Source: Pseudomonadota bacterium
Lineage (GTDB): Bacteria > Pseudomonadota > Alphaproteobacteria > Rhizobiales > Hyphomicrobiaceae
DNA: 6,315 nt
Assembly (NCBI GenBank): GCA_023430845.1
Contig: JAEYYJ010000104.1
Coordinates: 1 to 6,315 of the forward strand
Direction of reading: 5' to 3'
Part shown: positions 1 to 5,038 of the stretch, piece by piece
Numbering within the stretch: position 1 is the stretch's first letter
Layout: each line of letters begins with the position of its first letter
Program-made: the position numbers and the translations under genes
Notes under the pieces: model-generated
Told to the model about the DNA's origin: nothing
Databases searched by the model: none
The model's input: only the letters and a program-made list of their open reading frames with translations

Positions 1-1298
1 GGCTCACAGCCGATGCGGCGCAGGAAGTAGCCGAAGACGCCGAAGCCCGCCATCAGGAATATATCGAAGACGCGATAGTTGATGGAGTACACGCCGACGC
101 AGCAGAACACCAGGATCGCGGGAAAGAGATAGGCATAAGGGATCTTGAGCAGCTTCACCCAGATGCCGACGAGCGGCAGGTTCAGGACCACAAGGATCAT
201 ATTGCCGATCCACATGCTCACGATCATGCCCCAGAACAGAGAGGGCTGGTCGGTGAGGAATTTCGGGCCTGGCGTAATGCCATGGATGGTCATCGCGGCG
301 ATCATGAGCGCCATGACGGCATTCGGTGGGATGCCGAGCGCGAGCATCGGGATGAAGCTCGCCTGGGCGCCCGCATTGTTCGCAGCCTCCGGGCCGGCGA
401 CGCCTTCGATGGCACCTTTGCCGAAACGGGATGGATCCTTTGCGAGGCGTTTCTCGAGGCTGTAGGACGCGAATGACGAGACGAGTGCGCCGCCACCGGG
501 CAGCACGCCGAGGATCGAGCCGAGGAGTGTGCCGCGCACTGTGGCCGGCGCTGCCTGCTTCACGTCGTCCTTCGTCGGCATGAGGCGCGTGATCTTGCCC
601 GATGGCAGCTCGCGCGTGTGGCGGTCCGCCAAATTCGAGATGATCTCCGCCACGCCGAAGAGGCCCATGGCCACGACGACGAAATCGATGCCGTCGTAGA
701 TCTGGCGCACGCCGAACACGAATCTCTGATCGCCCGTCGTGACATCGGTGCCGACGAGGCCGAGCAGCATGCCGATCATGACCATGCCAATCGATGCGAT
801 GATCGAGCCGGAGGCCAGCACGACCGCCGCAATGAGGCCCATGACCATCAGAGCCGTGAATTCAGGTGGTCCGAACAGCAGCGCCATGCGCGACAGTGCA
901 GGCGCCGCAATGGCAATAACGATCGTCGCGACACAGCCGGCGAAGAATGACGCGAGCGCGGCCGTGGCGAGCGCGATACCGGCGCGGCCCTGTCGCGCCA
1001 TCTGATAGCCGTCCAGCGCCGTGACCACGCTCGAAGACTCACCCGGCAGATTGACCAGGATCGCGGTGGTCGAGCCACCGTACTGCGCGCCGTAGAAGAT
1101 ACCGGCAAGCATGATGAGCGCGCCGGTCGGCTCAAGATGGAACGTGATGGGCAGCAGCATGGCGATCGTCGCCAGCGGCCCAATGCCCGGCAGCACGCCG
1201 ATCAGCGTTCCGAAGAGTGCGCCCACGAAACAGTAGAAGAGGTTCTGCAGCGTGAAGGCGACGGAGAATCCCAGTGCGAGATTTGAAAACAAGTCCAT
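1..1298 (-). CDS. tctA: TctA, large membrane subunit of a tripartite tricarboxylate transporter (3' end cut by window edge)
   Basis: Large integral-membrane subunit of a TTT secondary carrier, which with TctB moves a carboxylate delivered by periplasmic TctC across the inner membrane, driven by an ion gradient. Translation gives 432 residues before the window edge. The family is about 500 long, so roughly 65-70 C-terminal residues are missing. The family hallmarks are clear: GVLPGIGP at 34-41, YGAQYGGSTTAIL at 69-81, NLPGE at 83-87 and ALDGY at 94-98. A second related block has GVLPGGG at 264-270 and GPEAANNAG around 302-310. The two GTL-x-G-LPG-G segments (from about 30 and 256) reflect the internal two-repeat build of the family. 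Hydrophobic stretches cover most of the protein, apart from a polar loop at about 222-250. The ATG overlaps the tctB stop (TGATG) and has no visible Shine-Dalgarno sequence, so translation is probably coupled to tctB. Family assignment is very secure; the substrate is unknown. Confidence 0.96.
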   Translation of the reverse strand, partial: MDLFSNLALGFSVAFTLQNLFYCFVGALFGTLIGVLPGIGPLATIAMLLPITFHLEPTGALIMLAGIFYGAQYGGSTTAILVNLPGESSSVVTALDGYQMARQGRAGIALATAALASFFAGCVATIVIAIAAPALSRMALLFGPPEFTALMVMGLIAAVVLASGSIIASIGMVMIGMLLGLVGTDVTTGDQRFVFGVRQIYDGIDFVVVAMGLFGVAEIISNLADRHTRELPSGKITRLMPTKDDVKQAAPATVRGTLLGSILGVLPGGGALVSSFASYSLEKRLAKDPSRFGKGAIEGVAGPEAANNAGAQASFIPMLALGIPPNAVMALMIAAMTIHGITPGPKFLTDQPSLFWGMIVSMWIGNMILVVLNLPLVGIWVKLLKIPYAYLFPAILVFCCVGVYSINYRVFDIFLMAGFGVFGYFLRRIGCE

Positions 1299-1744
1299 CA
1301 GAAGGGCCAGACCGGGATTTGCAGATTGAGGGCAACGGAAAAAAGCAGATACGACATACTGGACATGCCCACGGCGATCGCAGCGAGTATGGTCCAGCTG
1401 AAGTTCTCGCCCGATAGAGCGGCAGCGGCTGTCATGACCGCGACGGTCAATGGTAGGCCGAGGTGCGGCAGCAGCAGGCCGAATCCGATCACCATGATCG
1501 TCACCAGAAACAGCGGGCGCCAGGCGATCTCGATGCGGCTGCCGTCGCCCGCGGGAGCCGCGCGATAGCCTTGCAGCATCAGCAGGCAGCCGACGCCGAT
1601 GCAGCCAATAGCCAGCGCACGCGGCGTATAGCCGATGCCCATGTCAGCGGCTGTTCCGATCGCGAGATCGTTCCCCGCCCATACGGCGAGCGCGCCGAAG
1701 ACGATGAAGAAGAGACCGGAGAGGTACTGCTGCTGTTGGCCCAT
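1298..1744 (-). CDS. tctB: TctB, small membrane subunit of the tripartite tricarboxylate transporter
   Basis: Small, poorly conserved membrane subunit (TctB/DUF1468 family) that pairs with TctA. The 148-residue product is the usual family length. Hydrophobic segments lie at about 8-25, 41-60, 76-93 and 97-137, the last probably two helices, giving the 4-5 helix pattern expected. A polar loop at about 60-75 contains GDGSR. I chose the ATG at 1744 because the protein then begins MGQQQQYLSG just before the first helix. It is preceded by AAAGAAG (1754-1760) nine bases upstream. The same frame is open further upstream to 1969, but that would run 167 bases into tctC and add a charged, low-quality N terminus. 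The stop TGA shares one base with the tctA start. The call rests on hydropathy, length and position between tctC and tctA rather than strong motifs. Confidence 0.9.
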   Translation of the reverse strand: MGQQQQYLSGLFFIVFGALAVWAGNDLAIGTAADMGIGYTPRALAIGCIGVGCLLMLQGYRAAPAGDGSRIEIAWRPLFLVTIMVIGFGLLLPHLGLPLTVAVMTAAAALSGENFSWTILAAIAVGMSSMSYLLFSVALNLQIPVWPF

Positions 1745-1764
1745 ACGAGATTGCTTCTTTAGTG

Positions 1765-1797
1765 ACGGCGCGGGCGGTACGGGACCACCCGCGCCAT
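1765..1797 (-). promoter_or_regulatory. Intercistronic RNA hairpin between tctC (copy 1) and tctB
   Basis: An inverted repeat starts 5 bases after the tctC stop codon: arm 1765-1778 pairs with 1784-1797 around a 5-base loop (1779-1783). The core arms are GGCGCGGGCGGT and ACCACCCGCGCC. The stem is 14 pairs. The two non-Watson-Crick positions (1766/1796 and 1775/1787) are C-A on the plus strand but G-U wobbles in minus-strand RNA, so the structure is intact only in the operon transcript. No U-tract follows (the transcript continues CACUAAAGAAG), so it is not a classic intrinsic terminator. I infer a role in stabilising the tctC message end or partly attenuating transcription into tctBA, which would give more receptor than permease. 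Confidence 0.7.
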
Positions 1798-1802
1798 GTG
1801 GA

Positions 1803-2747
1803 TCACTTCTTGCCGAGGCCGGCGGCGCGGACGAGTTCACCGACGCGCTTGTAGTCGGCCTCGTAGAAGGCCTTGAAGGTCGCTGCGTCCTCATAGGCGA
1901 TCGGGTATTTCTGGCGCTCGAAAATCTCCTTGACCTTCGCGTCTTCAAGGGAGGCCTTGCAGGCAGCACCGAGCTTTGCCTTTACGTCGGCCGGCGTTCC
2001 CGTCGGGACGTAGATGCTGTTGTAGTTCGTCACGACGACATCGAAGCCGGCCTCGCGGACGGTCGGCGTATCCTTGAAGGTATCGATGCGTTTCTCGGCA
2101 TAGACCGCGATGGGATAGAGATCGTACTGCGGCACGAGATTGGCTTGGTCGCTGTAGAGCTCGGTCGTGTTGGACATCATTGCTTGCACGGCATCCGCGG
2201 AGCCCTTGAAGGGCACGTGCTTCAGCTGAATGCCGGCCGCCTTCTCGAGCGCGAGCTTCGCGAGATGAGTGATAGAGCCGGGACCTGATGTGCCATAGGT
2301 GATCTTTCCGGGCTCGGCTTTCGCGGCTGCAATGAGATCGGCGACCGTGCGATACTTGCTCGACTTCGGTGCCATCAGCACGAGTGGCTGTTCGACGAGC
2401 TTGCAGATGGGGTCGAAGCTGTCCTTGTCGTACGTGAGCTTCATGCGGTGCGGCTGTGCGGCCGTCGGGCCGCTCGGCGAGATCAGGATGGTGTAGCCAT
2501 CAGCGGATGCTGCTGCGGCTTCAGCGGTGCCGATCGTTCCCGCAGCACCATTGACGTTCTTGACGACAAGTTGCTGTCCGATTGCGCGCGAGAAAGCTTC
2601 TTGAAGTCCGCGGGCGACCAGGTCCGTCGCGCCGCCTGCCGGGAACGGCACGATGGCGGTAACGGGGCGCTCAGGATACGCAGCATATGCCGGGGTAAGG
2701 GCGGCCATGCTCCCCGCGACCACCGCGAGGGCCAGGTGCTTTCTCAT
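1803..2747 (-). CDS. tctC: TctC/Bug-family periplasmic carboxylate-binding receptor, copy 1 (tctB-proximal)
   Basis: Extracytoplasmic solute receptor of a TTT system, exported to the periplasm to bind an organic acid and present it to TctAB. It is 314 residues long, typical for the Bug family. The N terminus is a Sec signal peptide: RK at 2-3, a hydrophobic core at 5-17, and a likely cleavage after AYA (20-22). Mature protein begins AYPERPV, the characteristic Bug start. The first ligand loop reads PFPAGGATD at 34-42, close to the family's usual form. The second glycine-rich loop is YGTSGPG (151-157), followed by HVPFKGSAD. Cysteines occur at 115 and 263, both shared with the second copy. The ATG at 2747 has GAGGAG (2757-2762) nine bases upstream. 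From YPERP to the end, the protein aligns without gaps to the neighbouring copy (291 residues each), more than half identical by eye. Ligand unknown. Confidence 0.96.
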   Translation of the reverse strand: MRKHLALAVVAGSMAALTPAYAAYPERPVTAIVPFPAGGATDLVARGLQEAFSRAIGQQLVVKNVNGAAGTIGTAEAAAASADGYTILISPSGPTAAQPHRMKLTYDKDSFDPICKLVEQPLVLMAPKSSKYRTVADLIAAAKAEPGKITYGTSGPGSITHLAKLALEKAAGIQLKHVPFKGSADAVQAMMSNTTELYSDQANLVPQYDLYPIAVYAEKRIDTFKDTPTVREAGFDVVVTNYNSIYVPTGTPADVKAKLGAACKASLEDAKVKEIFERQKYPIAYEDAATFKAFYEADYKRVGELVRAAGLGKK

Positions 2748-2756
2748 TCAGGCGTT

Positions 2757-2795
2757 CTCCTCTGGATTTATTTTTTATTGTTCTGCTTTTTGCAG
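2757..2795 (-). promoter_or_regulatory. A-rich leader and ribosome-binding site of tctC copy 1
   Basis: On the minus strand the stretch ahead of this tctC is strikingly A/T-rich for the window (AACAATAAAAAATAAATCC at about 2764-2782) and ends in GAGGAG (2757-2762), nine bases before the ATG. A small CTGC-AAAAA-GCAG stem-loop (2783-2795) sits at its upstream edge. Such an unstructured A-rich leader is expected to favour ribosome loading. I see no convincing -35/-10 pair here, so an internal promoter is possible but unsupported. Confidence 0.45.
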
Positions 2796-2829
2796 GTGCG
2801 CATCCTTGCTGAACAGCATCGGGCGCGCA

Positions 2830-2860
2830 AGCTGTCACGGCGCATGGCGCCATGACAGCT
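2830..2860 (-). promoter_or_regulatory. Intercistronic RNA hairpin between the two tctC genes
   Basis: A 14-pair inverted repeat: arm 2830-2843 (AGCTGTCACGGCGC) pairs with 2847-2860 (GCGCCATGACAGCT) around a 3-base loop (2844-2846). It lies 14 bases after the stop of tctC copy 2. The single mismatch (2838/2852) is C-A on the plus strand and a G-U wobble on the minus strand, so the transcribed strand of the operon forms a continuous stem. The RNA continues UUGCGCGCCC with no U-run, arguing against a simple intrinsic terminator. Protection of the upstream receptor message from 3' decay, or partial attenuation, is the likeliest role. Confidence 0.72.
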
Positions 2861-2874
2861 GAAGTGATGATGGT

Positions 2875-3837
2875 CTACTTCGCGGTGAGGCCGGCCTCGG
2901 CGAGGAGCGCGCCGTTCTTCTTGAACTCAGCAGCGATGAAGGCCGCAGTGCCCTTGCGGTCGAGGAAATCTATTGGCTGGCGCTGCTTCGCAAGTGCCTC
3001 GATCACACCGGCATCCGTCATCGTCGCGCGGCAGGCGCTTTCGAGCTTTGCGAGTACGGGCTCGGGCGTGCCCTTCGGCGCGAACATCGTGTTCCAGATC
3101 GAGAACTGTATATCGTAGCCGGCCTCCTTCATGGTCGGCACGTCCTTGTAGGTCGGGATGCGCTGGCTCGCGTAGATGGCGATCGGCGTGAGATTGTACT
3201 GGGGGACAAGGTTCGGCTGGTCCGTGAACAGCTCGACCGTATTGGTCAGCAGGCCCTGCACGACATCTGCCGAACCCTTGTACGGCACATGCTTGATATC
3301 GATGCCCGCAGCCTTGGCGAATGCGAGCTTGGCAACGTGGGGCGTTGTGCCAGGCCCGGTCGATCCATAGGGGAGCTTGCCGGGTGCGGCCTTGGCGGCA
3401 GTCACGATGTCGGCAACTGTCTTGTACTTGGAGTTGGGCGCACCCATCAGGACAACCGGACTGTCGACGAGTTTGCAGATCGGCTCGAAGCTGTCGTAGC
3501 TGTAGTCGAGCTTCATACGATGCGGCTGAAGCGTGATGGGACCGATCGGGCTGATAAGGATCGTGTAGCCGTCGGGCGTCGCGCGCGCTGCTTCCGCCGT
3601 TCCGAGCGTGCCAGCCGCGCCGGGCGCGTTCTTCACGACGAGCTGGCCGCCGAGCGCTTTCTGGAAGGCGTCCTGAAGGCCGCGCGTTAGAAGATCTGTG
3701 GCGCCACCCGCTGTCCACGCGACGATGACAGTTACGGGACGCTCGGGATAAGCGGCCTGAGCCGAAGCGCCTGTGGCGATCAGCAACGGCGCCAGCGCGC
3801 TGATAGCAATACGGGTGAGCCGCTTGAGGCGGAGCAT
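2875..3837 (-). CDS. tctC: TctC/Bug-family periplasmic carboxylate-binding receptor, copy 2 (promoter-proximal)
   Basis: Second receptor of the same family, 320 residues, first gene of the transporter operon. It has a Sec signal peptide with a longer basic start (R3, K5, R6, R9), a hydrophobic core at about 10-22, and a likely cleavage after ASA (24-26). Mature protein starts near QAAYPERPV. Compared with copy 1, the first ligand loop is changed from PFPAGGATD to AWTAGGATD (about 40-48). The second loop is YGSTGPG instead of YGTSGPG, followed by HVPYKGSAD. The rest aligns gaplessly, including the cysteine pair (121 and 269). The ATG at 3837 has a perfect AGGAGG (3845-3850) seven bases upstream, the best ribosome site in the window, consistent with high receptor output. 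A candidate promoter lies just upstream. The pair most simply arose by tandem duplication. The altered loop suggests a different or broader ligand range, which is inference. Confidence 0.96.
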   Translation of the reverse strand: MLRLKRLTRIAISALAPLLIATGASAQAAYPERPVTVIVAWTAGGATDLLTRGLQDAFQKALGGQLVVKNAPGAAGTLGTAEAARATPDGYTILISPIGPITLQPHRMKLDYSYDSFEPICKLVDSPVVLMGAPNSKYKTVADIVTAAKAAPGKLPYGSTGPGTTPHVAKLAFAKAAGIDIKHVPYKGSADVVQGLLTNTVELFTDQPNLVPQYNLTPIAIYASQRIPTYKDVPTMKEAGYDIQFSIWNTMFAPKGTPEPVLAKLESACRATMTDAGVIEALAKQRQPIDFLDRKGTAAFIAAEFKKNGALLAEAGLTAK

Positions 3838-3892
3838 AGTCTTTCCTCCTGGATGAGTGGCGCGTTATGGCGCCTTGCCGAACTGAGGCCAA

Positions 3893-3921
3893 ACCCTAGT
3901 TGCGGGTCGCAGCCTCGTCAA
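3893..3921 (-). promoter_or_regulatory. Candidate sigma-70-type promoter for the tctCCBA operon
   Basis: On the minus strand, TTGACG (3916-3921) and TAGGGT (3893-3898) are separated by exactly 17 bases. The -35 box matches five of six consensus bases. The -10 box matches only three, but these are the most conserved ones (first T, second A, last T). Transcription would begin near 3886, giving a leader of about 50 bases before the AGGAGG and ATG of tctC copy 2. The leader contains a short GGCGC/GCGCC stem (3859-3874). The assignment is by eye only. Confidence 0.45.
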
Positions 3922-3938
3922 AGAAGAATCTCGACTAT

Positions 3939-3954
3939 CGGAATATTTGTTCCG
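3939..3954. promoter_or_regulatory. CGGAA-N6-TTCCG palindrome, candidate operator upstream of the transporter operon
   Basis: A perfect 5-bp inverted repeat, CGGAA (3939-3943) and TTCCG (3950-3954), around an A/T-rich spacer. Its centre falls about 60 bases upstream of the predicted start site near 3886, a position typical of activator binding. The right half extends to TTCCGCA (3950-3956), a 7-mer that recurs in the SDR/ThDP divergent gap. GGAA-spacer-TTCC arrangements resemble IclR-family boxes, such as the E. coli IclR site, but no regulator gene is visible in the window. Confidence 0.4.
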
Positions 3955-3984
3955 CAGAATGAAACTCATGGCATTCGCGCATGT

Positions 3985-4002
3985 GCATAAGGCCCTTTAT
4001 GC
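3985..4002 (-). terminator. Weak stem-loop overlapping the SDR stop codon
   Basis: GCATAA (3985-3990) and TTATGC (3997-4002) form a 6-bp inverted repeat with a 6-base loop, and the SDR stop codon lies inside one arm. There is no U-tract and the stem is AT-rich, so it would be a weak terminator at best. It marks the junction between the SDR gene and the promoter region of the transporter operon. Whether transcription reads through is unknown. Confidence 0.25.
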
Positions 4003-4911
4003 GTCGAGTTCACGGAAATGATCGATGGTCCGCCGTACGCCTTCGCTCAATGGCGTAAGCGGCCTCGGTCCAATGACACGCTCGAGGGGCGCAACATCGA
4101 AGCCCGAAGTCGGAGAGATTCTCTCGGGACCTTCGGCGCGCACGTCGGCGGTGGGCACGATCGCGCGAATGACATCGATGATATTGGCGGTGCTTTCGAC
4201 GTTGTCGGTCATGTCTGCGAGATGCGCGCCATCCCATTCGGCTTCGACAACGCGCACGAACATCTCGGCGATGTCGTCGGCAAACTGGAAGCATGTCGCG
4301 GTTGTCCACGGCACGACGTAAGATTCGCCAATCGCGGCGGCGCGCATTGCGCTCGTGACAGCGGAGGTTTCGCCCTGATCGCGACCGACGCCGTAGACGA
4401 CATGCGGTCTCAGGCCGAACGATGCGACGCCGAAATCCTCGGCATAGAGGCGCGCGATCTCCTCATCCGCGCGCTTGAAGACGCCGTACAAGTTTGCCGG
4501 TGCGTTTGCAGCGCCGCGCGGCTTGGCGGCGACCGAGCTCGTGTAGACGACGCGCGCACCGACGTGACGCGCCGCTTCGAGGACGCCGACGTGCCCGACG
4601 ACGTTCACCTTGGCCCCTGCGATCGGATTTGCCTTGCAGGCCGGGATCTGAAGCGCCGCGAGATGCAGGATCGTGTCGGCAGCATGTTGTTCTGCAATGC
4701 GAGACATAATTCCATCGGTGGTCAGGTCGGCCGTCTCCCAGACGATGCCTGGAGGAGACTGTCCCTGCGTCGCCTGCCGGAGGCGGGTTTCATCGCGCGC
4801 GATATCGATTGCCACGACTTTGCGGCCGCGTGCGATCAGTTTGGGCAATATCCATGCGGATAAGAAGCCGGAAGCGCCGGTAACCACCACGGCTCTGTTG
4901 TTGCTTGTCAT
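3997..4911 (-). CDS. Extended short-chain dehydrogenase: NAD-dependent epimerase/dehydratase family protein
   Basis: Cytoplasmic Rossmann-fold oxidoreductase of the extended SDR type, 304 residues. The N-terminal nucleotide-binding motif is VVVTGASGFLS (8-18). An acidic residue after the second strand, D36 in VVAIDIA, favours NAD over NADP. Further landmarks are ADL (61-63), ILHLAA (81-86), the catalytic serine region YTSSV (123-127) and the YxxxK pair Y142/K146 in NLYGVFK, then LRPHVVYG (167-174). The motif is odd in that the usual third glycine of TGxxGxxG is S18. I chose ATG 4911 because GAGGA (4917-4921) precedes it at good spacing. A TTG at 4929 would add six residues without a ribosome site. 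It lies upstream of and in the same direction as the transporter, and divergent from a ThDP enzyme, suggesting a metabolic role with the imported acid. The reaction (dehydrogenase, epimerase or dehydratase) and the substrate cannot be assigned. Confidence 0.92.
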   Translation of the reverse strand: MTSNNRAVVVTGASGFLSAWILPKLIARGRKVVAIDIARDETRLRQATQGQSPPGIVWETADLTTDGIMSRIAEQHAADTILHLAALQIPACKANPIAGAKVNVVGHVGVLEAARHVGARVVYTSSVAAKPRGAANAPANLYGVFKRADEEIARLYAEDFGVASFGLRPHVVYGVGRDQGETSAVTSAMRAAAIGESYVVPWTTATCFQFADDIAEMFVRVVEAEWDGAHLADMTDNVESTANIIDVIRAIVPTADVRAEGPERISPTSGFDVAPLERVIGPRPLTPLSEGVRRTIDHFRELDA

Positions 4912-4929
4912 GGGCGTCCTCGTGTGCAA

Positions 4930-5038
4930 TCACGCATCTCGTTGCGGATCGTATTGCACCTTTCGGGGTGAGAAATCCAGTATTCCGCAATGCAAAACAG
5001 AACTCGATGCTACTCTCATTTGGAGGCCAGCGGCGCAC
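4930..5038. promoter_or_regulatory. Divergent regulatory gap between the SDR and ThDP-enzyme genes
   Basis: This gap must hold the start signals for both genes. It contains TTGCGGA (4942-4948) and its perfect reverse complement TCCGCAA (4984-4990), 35 bases apart. The second lies within TTCCGCAATGCAAAA (4983-4997), an imperfect palindrome around TTCCGCA. The same TTCCGCA 7-mer occurs in the palindrome ahead of the transporter operon. I could not identify convincing -35/-10 pairs on either strand. The plus-strand ribosome site TGGAGG (5021-5026) lies 12 bases before the ATG at 5039, a long spacing. Confidence 0.4.

Noticed and set aside
1298..1969. A longer reading of tctB starting at 1969 (223 residues)
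   Set aside because: It would overlap tctC by 167 bases and add a charged, non-membrane N terminus. The ATG at 1744 gives the normal family length and follows a plausible ribosome site.
1635..2288. A 217-residue plus-strand open frame opposite tctB and tctC
   Set aside because: It spans the boundary of two real minus-strand genes and the intercistronic hairpin, and has no recognisable domain.
2830..2860. Considered as a Rho-independent terminator or a mobile-element end
   Set aside because: No U-tract follows the stem on the minus strand. There is no matching inverted repeat elsewhere, no flanking direct repeat and no transposase, so an intercistronic RNA element fits better.
2927..3892. 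A 321-residue minus-strand frame overlapping tctC copy 2
   Set aside because: It lies in another frame over a clear Bug-family gene and its translation is arginine/alanine-rich with no family features, a shadow of high GC coding sequence.
4018..4863. A 281-residue plus-strand open frame opposite the SDR gene
   Set aside because: Antisense shadow: the opposite strand encodes an SDR with intact Rossmann and YxxxK motifs, while this translation shows no recognisable domain and no ribosome site was evident.
4954..4986. TTGCAC ... TATTCC as a plus-strand promoter for the ThDP gene
   Set aside because: The spacing is 21 bases, well beyond the 16-18 expected, and the -10 match is poor.
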